Assembly (NCBI RefSeq): GCF_008386695.1
Contig: NZ_VUOC01000001.1
Coordinates: forward strand, 1,338,347 to 1,402,346
DNA length: 64,000 bases
From: Chitinophaga agrisoli
GTDB taxonomy: Bacteria > Bacteroidota > Bacteroidia > Chitinophagales > Chitinophagaceae
Reading direction: 5' to 3'
The stretch's first letter is position 1; each line of letters opens with the position of its first letter. A program made the translations under genes and the position numbers. Shown here piece after piece: positions 23,115 through 32,412 of the stretch. Under the pieces are notes generated by a model. The model saw nothing but the letters and a program-made list of their open reading frames with translations. It was not told the origin of the DNA and ran no database searches.

Positions 23115-24761
23115 ATGCGGCCAGATTCCACTTTTTATTCCCCATACCGGCTTTTAATTGTATGCCTGTTATTGCTCCTGGTGCCAGTCCGCATATATGG
23201 CCAGGCCGCCCAGTTGGAGCAGCTAAACAACACCATCCAGCATCTGCCCCAATACGATGCGCGCAAACAGCAGCGGATAGACAGCCTTAAACGCCTGCTT
23301 GCCAGTACCCCCACAAACGATCTTACCGGCCGCTTTAACCTGCATACCCAGTTATATGAGGAATATAAACTGTTTCAATACGATTCCTCCTACCATTATG
23401 CCCGCCGCCTCTGGGAAACCTCCCGCCTGATCAACGATACCGGCCGTCTCATGTACGCCAAGATCAAGCTGGCCTTTTCCCTTTTATCCTCCGGTATGTA
23501 TAAAGAGGCCTACGATTCCCTTTCTACCGTAAATGCCCACGTACTGCCGGATAGCAGCAAGGCGGAATACTACGCCCTCATGGGCCGTTACTACTATGAT
23601 CTGGGTGATTTTGACAACGACCGTTACCACACACCCGTATACAATATCCTGGGCAGCAAGTATATAGATTCCGCCCTGGCCCTGCTGCCGCCCAACACCT
23701 ACCGGGCAGGTTACTACAGGGGCCTCAAGGAGCTTAAAGCGGGCAACAGCGCCGGCGCATTAACTATGCTTTCCCGCCTGTTGCAAAATCCTGCGCTGAC
23801 ACAGCACCAGCTGGCCGTTACCACCTCCACCCTCAGCGACCTCTATATCCGCAGTGGCGAAACAGACAAAGCCATCCAGCTGCTCACTATCGCCGTTATT
23901 GCAGATATACAGTCTTCCACTAAGGAAACCTCGGCCGCCTTTAACCTGGCCTCCTTATTATATAAGAAAGGGGATGTAAAGAACGCCTCCCTCTGTATTA
24001 ACCAGGCCATTGCAGATGCGGTATTTTACGGCGCCCGCCAGCGTAAAGTACAGGTAAGCACCATCCTGCCCTTTATTGAGGCACAGAAACTAAATATGGT
24101 CGAAAGCCAGAAACGTAAGCTCCTGTTTTATGCCGCCACTGTCACTGCCCTGCTGCTGCTCATCATCGGCCTGGCATTTATCATCCTGCAACAGGTAAAG
24201 AAGCTCAAGGCGGCCCAGAAGATCATTACCCAGGCCCATATCAAGGAGCAGGAGATCAACCGCCAGCTGGCAGATACCAATGCCAAACTCCAGGATGCCA
24301 ATAAGATCAAGGAAAAATACATCGGCTACTTCTTCAACTTCAACGCCGAGTTCTATGATAAGGTAGAAAAGCTAAAACGCTCCCTCGAACAAAAAGTCGC
24401 CGACCGTAAATTCGAAGACATCCGTTCCCTCATCGCCAGGATCAACCTCCGTAAAGAAAAGGAAGAGCTGATCAGCAATTTTGACCATGCCTTCCTCAAG
24501 CTATTTCCCAATTTCGTCACCGTATTTAACAACATGTTCCGCGAAGAGGACCAGCAGGAACTAAAAGACGGTGAGCTCCTGAACACAGACCTCCGCATAT
24601 TCGCCCTTATCCGCATGGGCATCCAGGACAGCGAAAAAATAGCCCATATCCTCCAGTACTCCGTCAACACCATCACCACCTACAAAACCCGCATCAAGAA
24701 CAAATCCATCGTCCCCAATGAGGAATTCGAAAAGCGCGTAATGGAGATAAAGGCGGTCTAA
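23115..24761 (+). CDS. DUF6377-type membrane regulator (SusR-like) of the glucan locus
   Basis: The 548-residue protein has an N-terminal signal or anchor segment (about 11-29) and a TPR-rich periplasmic region (about 30-320, with YKEAYDSL and TDKAIQLL helices). A membrane segment follows near 334-358 (YAATVTALLLLIIGLAFIIL), then a coiled coil and a cytoplasmic DUF6377 part. It ends in a LuxR-like helix-turn-helix (DSEKIAHILQYSVNTITTYK, about 500-525). Proteins of this architecture, like the Bacteroides starch regulator SusR, sense oligosaccharides in the periplasm and activate the adjacent SusC/SusD genes. Its position just before the SusC gene supports that role here. The last 13 codons are repeated after the stop (24832-24870). 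Confidence 0.85.
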   Translation: MRPDSTFYSPYRLLIVCLLLLLVPVRIYGQAAQLEQLNNTIQHLPQYDARKQQRIDSLKRLLASTPTNDLTGRFNLHTQLYEEYKLFQYDSSYHYARRLWETSRLINDTGRLMYAKIKLAFSLLSSGMYKEAYDSLSTVNAHVLPDSSKAEYYALMGRYYYDLGDFDNDRYHTPVYNILGSKYIDSALALLPPNTYRAGYYRGLKELKAGNSAGALTMLSRLLQNPALTQHQLAVTTSTLSDLYIRSGETDKAIQLLTIAVIADIQSSTKETSAAFNLASLLYKKGDVKNASLCINQAIADAVFYGARQRKVQVSTILPFIEAQKLNMVESQKRKLLFYAATVTALLLLIIGLAFIILQQVKKLKAAQKIITQAHIKEQEINRQLADTNAKLQDANKIKEKYIGYFFNFNAEFYDKVEKLKRSLEQKVADRKFEDIRSLIARINLRKEKEELISNFDHAFLKLFPNFVTVFNNMFREEDQQELKDGELLNTDLRIFALIRMGIQDSEKIAHILQYSVNTITTYKTRIKNKSIVPNEEFEKRVMEIKAV

Positions 24762-25289
24762 CGGCCCCCGGGTTCCCGGCTCCCGTCCCCCACCAGACGT
24801 GCCTACAGTGTTGCCGGCAGGTCACAACAAAGAACTCGAAAAACGGGTAATGGAAATAAAAGCGGTCTAATGCCCCCCGGTTCGCGCCAGCCGTGCAATC
24901 AGCGTTGCCGGCAGGTTCCGGGGTGGGGCCTTGGCCGGCGCGGCTCCTCCAGCCAACCTGCCGAACGAACCACCCGCGGCGGGCGCAGCCCCACAGCGGA
25001 ACACTGCCGGCATAGCATATATCCTCACCGCCATCCCCCTGAACCATCCACATAGCAGGTTATAATCAGGTATATATTAATATTCATAATATTTACATAA
25101 CATAATATGCACCAACCAATTATCATCGCACCGCACCCCATTCCCCCCACTATTTCTTATACTTTCCCCATATAATTTGACCATCGCCCCTAACCACTCT
25201 TTCTTTGACTTCCGGAAACAACCACGAGGAAAACTGGCCCGCAGCAACAACCAAATCATCTATCCCTAATTACAACCAAACGTTAGTTT
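24762..25289. other. Spacer between regulator and SusC
   Basis: No intact gene is supported. The first 160 bases hold the duplicated gene tail and GC-rich sequence. The part from about 25060 to 25110 is AT-rich (repeated ATAATATT- and TACATAA-like runs) and probably belongs to the SusC promoter region, although I found no exact TAnnTTTG box. Confidence 0.6.
24832..24870 (+). pseudogene. Orphan 3' end of a second DUF6377-type gene
   Basis: These 39 bases encode ELEKRVMEIKAV plus a stop codon. They match the last 39 bases of the intact regulator gene (24723-24761) at 34 of 39 positions. Four of the five differences are silent and one is Phe to Leu. The flank also repeats: GTTGCCGGCAGGT occurs at 24810-24822 and 24904-24916. 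The silent-biased divergence suggests a remnant of a formerly intact paralogue and not a fresh duplication. Confidence 0.65.
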
Positions 25290-28200
25290 ATGACTAAAAC
25301 ATCCACGTTCCTATTGTGCTGGCTTTTGCTATGCACTTTTTTCACCGCCTATGCCCAGGACCGGGTGATCTCCGGCACGGTAACCGACGATACCGGCACA
25401 GGGCTAACTGGCGCTACTGTTGCCGTAAAAGGCGGCAAACAGGGAACTTCCACCGGGGCAGGGGGAACGTTTAACATCACCGTACCCGCCGGCGCCGCCA
25501 CCCTGATGATCTCCTACGTCGGATTTGAGACCAGAGAAGAGAACCTTACCAACCGCAATAACCTCAGCATACAGCTGCTACCCCAGAAAACCCTACTCAA
25601 TGCAGTGGTAGTAGTGGGGTATGGTACGCAAAAGCGGGCAGACCTTACCGGCGCTGTCGCTTCTGCCCGGGGAGAAGAAATTAAAAGCCTGCCTGTCACC
25701 AACGTTCAGGAAGCCCTGCAGGGCCGCCTGGCCGGCGTAGAGGTAGTAAAAAGCTCTGGCGCCCCGGATGCCACCGCCAGCATCATCATCCGCGGCCTCT
25801 CCTCGCTGAACAACGCGCCTCCCCTGTACATAGTGGACGGTGTACGCCAGTCCGGCGATAATATCAACATACAGGATATCGCCACCATAGACGTGCTCAA
25901 AGACGCCAGCGCGGCCGCCATCTACGGCTCCGCTGCCGCCGGTGGCGTGATCATCATCACCACAAAGAAAGGACAAGGCAGTAAACCTACCGTCAATTTC
26001 ACCGCCCGCTATGGCGTTACCAAACCGCTCACCATGAAACTGCTGGATAGGGATGAGTTTGTACGCCTCCGCCGTACCCTCAATCCTACCTACCTGTCTG
26101 GTGTAGATGCAGATACCCTGCCCAATACAGACTGGGTAGATGAATTGTATGCTAACGGCCGCGAAGAGAACTACAACCTCTCCGTATCCGGTACCACACC
26201 CGCCGTAAACTATTACGCCTCTGCTTTTTATAACGGACAGCAGGGCATCTATCTCAATAACAGCTCTTACCTGAGCGGCGCCCGCGTAAACACAGATTTT
26301 AAGATCGGCAAACGTGTTAAGATAGGGGAGCAGCTGTATGTATGGAGCCGCAGCACCAAGCCGGAGATAGTAACCGCCATCAATCCGCCCTTCCGCTCCA
26401 TTCCCATTATGCCCGTGTATGATGATGCAGATCCTAAAAGCCCCTGGGGTAAATCACCCGTAGGCTTTGGCGGTCCCAACCTGGTAGGACAGATCATGAC
26501 AGCCCATATCACGAACCAGAAATTTAACCTGCAGGGCAATGCCTTTGCAGAAGTACAGCTGCCGCTTTACCTCACCTTCCGCACCACCTTTGGGTATACT
26601 TATTATTCCGAGAACCAGAGTTATTTCCAGGATGCATATAACTTCGGACAGGTGGCTACCAGCATCAATGCGTTGCGTAAGTTCAATATCAACCAGCCAA
26701 CGATCATGTCAAACTACACCCTGTCTTTTGACCATGAATTTGGCAAACATGCAATAAGCGCAGTAATAGGTTATGAGCAGTTTAAGACTACTTTTAACTC
26801 CCAGTATGCCACCCAAACTTCCGTAGGCGGCAACTCTTACAGCTTTATACAAACGTCCGCCTCACAGGCCACCGTAAGCGGTGCTTATGATCCCAACGGG
26901 CTCATAAAATCCACCTTTGCGCGGGTAAACTATAATTTCGATAGCCGCTATTACCTCTCAGGCTCCATCCGCCGCGATGGTAACTTTACGGTATTCGGTC
27001 CCGGTAACCAGTATGGCGTATTCCCCGCCGGTAGCGCCGGTTGGCGTATCAGCGAGGAGCCTTTCTTCCGCGGTTTGTTACATACCATCCCCCAGTTGAA
27101 ATTGCGCGGCAGCTACGGCGTGCTGGGTAACAGCAATATTGGCGGCTACAAATTCCTGTCCACCTACGATCCGGTGAATGCGCAGAACTTTACGCCCGGC
27201 GGCGCCCCCTTCATTGGCGTTACACCTACTTTTATCCCCAACTCCAGCGTAAAATGGGAGAGCGTATACGAAGGCAACATAGGTGTGGATGCGGAGCTAC
27301 TTAATAGCAAAATGTTTGTTACGGTGGAGTGGTACAACAAAACCACCAAGAACATGCTCTACGGCCTGCCCATCCCAATAAGCTCCGGCATCACCACGCC
27401 TTTTTACACCAACATAGGCTCCGTAAGGAACCAGGGGGTAGAAATAGTCCTGGGCTATAAAGACAAAGCAGGCGCGCTCAACTACAGCATCAGCGCCAAC
27501 GGCGCCTTTAATAAGAACAAAGTGCTTAACCTGGATAACATCAATAACAACCCTATCCTCGATGGCAACAATAACTATGGCAACGCCACCTTTGGCATGA
27601 TGGTAAACCAGCCCATCACCATCACCAAAGCCGGTTTATCCTTTGGCCAGTTCTATGGGTATAAGGTAGAAGGCATTTACCAGACAGAAGACGAGATCAA
27701 CAAACACCCCCAGCAGGAAGGCTATAAAGCCCGCCCCGGCGACCTCATATTTGCAGATGTAGACGGCAACGGTACCATCAACGATAAGGACCGTACTGTT
27801 ATCGGCAATCCCAATCCTAAGTTCATCTACGGCGCTAACATCCGCCTGGACTGGAAAGGGTTTGACCTGGCCATGCAGTTCAATGGCGTAGCCGGCGTAG
27901 ATATCTTTAATGGTGTAAAGGCTTATTCCTCTTTTCCTTTTGCTGATGGTAATACGACCTCCAAAGTATTTGGCGCTTCTTTCCTGGATAAGAATGGCGT
28001 AACAGACCAGCCCCGCATCGATAACAATGATCCCAACGGCAACTACTCCAAATCCAGCAGTTATTTCGTTGAAAGCGGCGCTTACCTCAAGATGAAGAAC
28101 CTGCAGATAGGATACACCTTTTCGGATGCCTGGCTGCATAAGGTCTCCATCAGGTCTGCCCGCATCTATGTAATGGGTAACAACCTGTTCACCATCACTA

Positions 28201-28316
28201 AATACTCCGGCATTGACCCGGAACTGGCCGGCACTGTAACAGCCAGAGGTATAGATGCGGTATGGCAATATCCCCATGCCCGCATTTACTCCGTAGGCCT
28301 GGACCTTGCCTTCTAA
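25290..28316 (+). CDS. susC: SusC/RagA family TonB-linked outer membrane receptor (alpha-glucan locus)
   Basis: The 1008-residue protein starts with a signal peptide (residues 1-22, ending AYAQ). A carboxypeptidase-like regulatory domain follows (about 25-100, VISGTVTDDTGTGLTGATV). It then has the hallmark plug segment LNAVVVVGYGTQKRADLTGAV (about 105-125) and PPLYIVDGVRQSGDNIN with KDASAAAIYG, and a 22-strand-type barrel ending YSVGLDLAF. No STN domain is present, which fits control by the DUF6377 regulator instead of an anti-sigma factor. It should import glucan oligosaccharides with its SusD partner, whose gene begins 66 bases downstream. Confidence 0.95.
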   Translation: MTKTSTFLLCWLLLCTFFTAYAQDRVISGTVTDDTGTGLTGATVAVKGGKQGTSTGAGGTFNITVPAGAATLMISYVGFETREENLTNRNNLSIQLLPQKTLLNAVVVVGYGTQKRADLTGAVASARGEEIKSLPVTNVQEALQGRLAGVEVVKSSGAPDATASIIIRGLSSLNNAPPLYIVDGVRQSGDNINIQDIATIDVLKDASAAAIYGSAAAGGVIIITTKKGQGSKPTVNFTARYGVTKPLTMKLLDRDEFVRLRRTLNPTYLSGVDADTLPNTDWVDELYANGREENYNLSVSGTTPAVNYYASAFYNGQQGIYLNNSSYLSGARVNTDFKIGKRVKIGEQLYVWSRSTKPEIVTAINPPFRSIPIMPVYDDADPKSPWGKSPVGFGGPNLVGQIMTAHITNQKFNLQGNAFAEVQLPLYLTFRTTFGYTYYSENQSYFQDAYNFGQVATSINALRKFNINQPTIMSNYTLSFDHEFGKHAISAVIGYEQFKTTFNSQYATQTSVGGNSYSFIQTSASQATVSGAYDPNGLIKSTFARVNYNFDSRYYLSGSIRRDGNFTVFGPGNQYGVFPAGSAGWRISEEPFFRGLLHTIPQLKLRGSYGVLGNSNIGGYKFLSTYDPVNAQNFTPGGAPFIGVTPTFIPNSSVKWESVYEGNIGVDAELLNSKMFVTVEWYNKTTKNMLYGLPIPISSGITTPFYTNIGSVRNQGVEIVLGYKDKAGALNYSISANGAFNKNKVLNLDNINNNPILDGNNNYGNATFGMMVNQPITITKAGLSFGQFYGYKVEGIYQTEDEINKHPQQEGYKARPGDLIFADVDGNGTINDKDRTVIGNPNPKFIYGANIRLDWKGFDLAMQFNGVAGVDIFNGVKAYSSFPFADGNTTSKVFGASFLDKNGVTDQPRIDNNDPNGNYSKSSSYFVESGAYLKMKNLQIGYTFSDAWLHKVSIRSARIYVMGNNLFTITKYSGIDPELAGTVTARGIDAVWQYPHARIYSVGLDLAF

Positions 28317-28382
28317 CCGCATCTGCTGCATTCCTATTAGCACATTAGCATATCAGCACATTCGCACATTAAACTAACGATC

Positions 28383-30197
28383 ATGTACAAAAAAATATTC
28401 CCCCTTATACTCATCACGCTGCTTATACAGACCAGCTGTACCAAAGACCCGGACACCGTGGGACGTACAGATGTATACAGCAGCCTCAATTATCCCACCA
28501 CACTGCCCGCTTTATTCGCAGTACTTACACCGGCTTATGCCAACATGCGCTCCGCGGAGCTGCATGGTTTTGAGCTGATGTGTAAAGACTTTGCCGGCAG
28601 TGAGCACGTAGCAGAATTAGCCTATGGTGGCGATATCTCCTGGACAGAGCTTGTCGTAAATAACATGAACACCAACAACAGCTACGCCAACAATTTATGG
28701 GTAGGCCTGTACCGCGGCATTAAGATCACTAACGCTTTCCTGGACCGCGCGGACTTTTACGAACAACAATACGGCTCCCCCGCAGAAGCTACGGACCTTA
28801 ACCGCATGCGCGGTGAAGCCCATTTCCTCCGGGCCCTCTATTATTTTTACCTGGAATGTTTTTATGGAGAAGCTTATGTAGGCGCAGCCGGCGCCGGTGG
28901 CGATAAAAAAGGCGTGCCTATCATCACAGAAATGGCCAGTTCCTTAGATGCCACCCAGGTACCGCGCAATACCGCCGGGGAAGTATGGGCATTCATCATC
29001 AGCGAGCTGCAAACCGCCGCAGAACAGCTAAAAGGCGCGCAATGGAGCGGTAATAATACCGGCCGCGCTACAGAATGGAGCGCCAAAGCCCTGTTGGGAA
29101 AAGCGTATGTATTTACACAGAACTGGGCCGCCGCCCGTACCGTACTGGAGGATGTGATCAGTAACAGCGGCAAAACCCTCATGCCTTTCAGCAAATACCG
29201 CAATGCCTTTAACGGCGTAGACGCAAATGAGTTTAACGAAGAATCCCTTTTTGAGATCAATGTAGACCGTAACTCTATGGGCGGCTACGGCATCTTCGAT
29301 TTCCCCGCTACCGCCCTTACCACCAGTCAGGGTCTCATCTGGTCGCCCTGTATCCTGGGCAACGATGGTACAGAAGGTACCGGCGTAGGTCTGGGCTATT
29401 GCAACGAGTTCTTTAATGATAAGAACCTGGCCCGCTTCGGCTTTAAACAGCCCATCTATTCCCTGGTAAATAATCCGGCTTTTGATAATAGTAAAGACCC
29501 TTCTTACACTAATCCAAAGCAGGTACTGGATCCTGCCTACCGCCAGCAATCCCTGGCTGCCCGGACCAATAAAACAGTAGATCCCCGCTTGTACGTATCC
29601 GCCATGCAGCCCTGGCTCGATTCTGCCAGTAACGATGGCAACATCTGGCGGCCGGTGGTAAAATACATCGCCATCGACAATGCGCTAAAACCCAACTATT
29701 ACGGTTGGAGCCTGCGCAAATTCGTTACATACGATAACACCATCTTTAACCGGCAGGCCGCTGCAGATGCAGCTAACTATTACCTGCTGCGCCTGGCAGA
29801 TGTTTACCTGCTCTACGCAGAAGCCAATATGAACGGCGGTGGTAACAATGCCGTAGCCCTGGAATACATTAACAAAGTAAAAAGAAGGGCCTACGACTAC
29901 CCTGTAAATGCCGCCTCTCCGGTAGACTATGCAACCCTGACCAGCGCTACCATGGCCGCAGATCCCAACCTGGCCAATAACCCATTACGTTACGAAAGAT
30001 GGGCAGAATTATTTGGCGAGGGCCATTGGTGGTTCGATGTATGCCGCTGGCGTATCGGCAGTGGCGAAGCAGCCTATTATGCCACCACCCTGGTAGGCGG
30101 CGCCATCAAATGGAGCGATGCAAAGTCTTACACCTGGCCCATCCCCTCCAACGAAATGAATACCAATACCAAAATGGTGCAGAACCCGGGTTATTAA
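28383..30197 (+). CDS. susD: SusD/RagB family glycan-binding lipoprotein (alpha-glucan locus)
   Basis: The 604-residue protein has a lipoprotein signal ending QTSC (Cys19) followed by TKDPD. The SusD fold is recognised from the TPR-like helical segments (MRGEAHFLRALYYFYLECFYGE near 142-163) and from the C-terminal SusD signature YYLLRLADVYLLYAEANMNGG, ERWAELFGEGHWWFDVCRW and IPSNEMNTN. It sits on the cell surface as the lid of the SusC pore and captures glucan oligosaccharides. It belongs to the same operon as the SusC gene and the following GH97 gene. Confidence 0.94.
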   Translation: MYKKIFPLILITLLIQTSCTKDPDTVGRTDVYSSLNYPTTLPALFAVLTPAYANMRSAELHGFELMCKDFAGSEHVAELAYGGDISWTELVVNNMNTNNSYANNLWVGLYRGIKITNAFLDRADFYEQQYGSPAEATDLNRMRGEAHFLRALYYFYLECFYGEAYVGAAGAGGDKKGVPIITEMASSLDATQVPRNTAGEVWAFIISELQTAAEQLKGAQWSGNNTGRATEWSAKALLGKAYVFTQNWAAARTVLEDVISNSGKTLMPFSKYRNAFNGVDANEFNEESLFEINVDRNSMGGYGIFDFPATALTTSQGLIWSPCILGNDGTEGTGVGLGYCNEFFNDKNLARFGFKQPIYSLVNNPAFDNSKDPSYTNPKQVLDPAYRQQSLAARTNKTVDPRLYVSAMQPWLDSASNDGNIWRPVVKYIAIDNALKPNYYGWSLRKFVTYDNTIFNRQAAADAANYYLLRLADVYLLYAEANMNGGGNNAVALEYINKVKRRAYDYPVNAASPVDYATLTSATMAADPNLANNPLRYERWAELFGEGHWWFDVCRWRIGSGEAAYYATTLVGGAIKWSDAKSYTWPIPSNEMNTNTKMVQNPGY

Positions 30198-30254
30198 TAT
30201 ATAAGTCAGGCAGTGTTACTGCCTGCTTTCCTTTTCACTATTCAGTTTTCAGAT

Positions 30255-32363
30255 ATGAGATTTAAAAGACTGTTTATTATTGGCTGCAGTATATGTATGT
30301 GGCAGGGCCTGATGGCGCAAACAAATGCACCCATCACCATTACACAAAATAAAGTACAGCTCACCTTCACCATAGATCCGGCCGGCCAGCCCATATACAC
30401 CGTAGACTTTAACGGCAAGGCATTCATAACGCCCTCCCGGCAGGGTTTTGTACTGGCCACGGACAGCCTCTTCTACAAAGGATTTGCCCTCATTAACACA
30501 GAAAAAAAATCCGTGGATGAAACCTGGAAACCCGTATGGGGAGAGGTCAGCACCATCCGTAATAGCTATCAGCAGCTGACAGTACACCTCAAACAACAAA
30601 CCTCCGGTCATTTGCTGGATATCGTATTCCGGGTATTTGACGATGGGGTAGGCTTCCGCTACGAATTTCCCTATCAGCCAGACCTGAAATATTTTACCGT
30701 CACAGACGAGCACACAGCATTTAACCTGGCCGGCGATGCCACCGCCTGGTGGATCCCCGGTGATTATGATTCAAACGAATATCCCTACACCACATCAAAA
30801 CTAAGCCAGGTAAACAATAGCAGCCTGGTACAATCCGCTACAGATATAGCCGTTCGTACCGCCCCGGATCCTTTTGCCGTACAAACGCCACTGATGCTAA
30901 AAACAGAGGATCAGCTATATGTAAACATCCACGAAGCCGCACTGCGCAATTATCCCGCCATGCAATTACATGTTGATGGCAATACGCATCAACTATCCGC
31001 CCGCCTGGTGCCTGATGCCGTAGGCAACAAAGCCTATCTGCATGCGCCCTGTACTACCCCCTGGCGTACCATTATCGTCAGCGATAAAGCGGCGGATCTG
31101 CTGGCCTCCAAAATGATCCTCAACCTGAACGATCCACCCAAAACCACAGACTTTTCCTGGATCCAACCCATGAAATTCGTTGGCATCTGGTGGGAAATGC
31201 AAACCGGCAAAAGCACCTGGAACTACGCAGATGCGGATAACCGCGGCAAGGATGACGGGCTGGTACCCAACGGCCGCCATGGCGCTAATACCGCCAACGT
31301 AAAAAAGTATATAGATTTCGCCGCCGCCAATGGTTTTAAAGGCGTGCTGGTAGAAGGCTGGAACACCGGCTGGGAAGACTGGTTCGGCAACTGGAAAGAA
31401 GAAGTATTCGACTTCGTTACCCCTTACCCGGACTTTAACGTAAAAGAGATTGAACAATATGCCGCCGCAAAAGGCGTTCAGATGATCATGCACAACGAAA
31501 CCTCCGGTTCCGCTACCAACTATGAGCGGCAGCTGGATACCGCCTTCCGCTTTATGCGGGCCTATGATTATCCCGCCGTAAAAACTGGTTATGTGGGCAG
31601 GATCATCCCCCGGGGTGAGCATCATGATGGCCAATGGATGGTAAACCATTACGAACGTGTAGCACAGAAAGGTTTACAATACCATATCATGATAGATGCG
31701 CACGAACCGCCCCGCCCTACAGGCCTGCAACGCACCTTCCCTAACTGGATGGCCTCCGAAGCCGGCAGGGGCAATGAATACAACGCTTTCAGCAACGGCA
31801 CCGCGCCAGACCATGAAACCATCCTGCCCTTTACCCGTTTAATGGGCGGGCCAATGGACTATACGCCCGGCATCTTTAAGTTAAAAGGTTATGCCCCGCA
31901 TGTGCCGGACCGCCAAATGCATTCCACCCTGGCCAAACAGCTGGCGTTATATGTTACCATCTACAGCCCCCTGCAAATGGTAGCAGACCTGCCAGAGAAC
32001 TACGAAGCCCACAAAGACGCCTTCCAGTTCATCCGCGATGTACCGGTAGATTGGGATGATACCCGCATACTGGCCGCAGAACCGGGAGATTATATCACCA
32101 TCGCCCGCAAGGAAAAAGGAAAACCCAACTGGTACATAGGCGCTATCACTGATGAATTACCGCGTAAGGCCGCCATTCCCTTACACTTCTTAGATAAAGG
32201 CAAAAAATACCGCGCCACCATCTACGCAGATGCCGATAACGCCGACTGGAAACAAAATCCTGAAGTTTACCATATCACAACCACGGTGGTAGATGCTACC
32301 ACTATTTTAAACCTTCAACTGGCAGCCGGAGGAGGGGCTGCTATCGCCATTCTCCCTATATGA
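30255..32363 (+). CDS. susB: GH97 alpha-glucosidase (SusB-like, inverting type)
   Basis: The 702-residue enzyme has a signal peptide (residues 1-20, ending MAQ), an N-terminal beta-sandwich and a (beta/alpha)8 barrel. The catalytic and calcium-binding region reads MHNETSGSATNYE (Glu415), then IPRGEHHDGQW, IDAHEPPRPTG (Glu484) and EAGRGNEYNAF (Glu508). These line up with SusB Glu439, Glu508 and Glu532 at a constant offset of 24, which places it in the inverting alpha-glucosidase branch and not in the retaining alpha-galactosidase branch. It should trim imported alpha-glucan oligosaccharides to glucose in the periplasm. I chose the ATG at 30255 because it begins the signal peptide; an earlier in-frame ATG at 30213 exists. 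Confidence 0.92.
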   Translation: MRFKRLFIIGCSICMWQGLMAQTNAPITITQNKVQLTFTIDPAGQPIYTVDFNGKAFITPSRQGFVLATDSLFYKGFALINTEKKSVDETWKPVWGEVSTIRNSYQQLTVHLKQQTSGHLLDIVFRVFDDGVGFRYEFPYQPDLKYFTVTDEHTAFNLAGDATAWWIPGDYDSNEYPYTTSKLSQVNNSSLVQSATDIAVRTAPDPFAVQTPLMLKTEDQLYVNIHEAALRNYPAMQLHVDGNTHQLSARLVPDAVGNKAYLHAPCTTPWRTIIVSDKAADLLASKMILNLNDPPKTTDFSWIQPMKFVGIWWEMQTGKSTWNYADADNRGKDDGLVPNGRHGANTANVKKYIDFAAANGFKGVLVEGWNTGWEDWFGNWKEEVFDFVTPYPDFNVKEIEQYAAAKGVQMIMHNETSGSATNYERQLDTAFRFMRAYDYPAVKTGYVGRIIPRGEHHDGQWMVNHYERVAQKGLQYHIMIDAHEPPRPTGLQRTFPNWMASEAGRGNEYNAFSNGTAPDHETILPFTRLMGGPMDYTPGIFKLKGYAPHVPDRQMHSTLAKQLALYVTIYSPLQMVADLPENYEAHKDAFQFIRDVPVDWDDTRILAAEPGDYITIARKEKGKPNWYIGAITDELPRKAAIPLHFLDKGKKYRATIYADADNADWKQNPEVYHITTTVVDATTILNLQLAAGGGAAIAILPI

Positions 32364-32412
32364 GCAAATATTTCTGAACCGTTTACTATTCTTAACCCAA
32401 ACCCATGTTTTT

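Noticed and set aside
25077-25259. Short minus-strand reading frame before the first SusC gene
   Set aside because: It has 60 codons, no family similarity, and overlaps an AT-rich promoter-like region.
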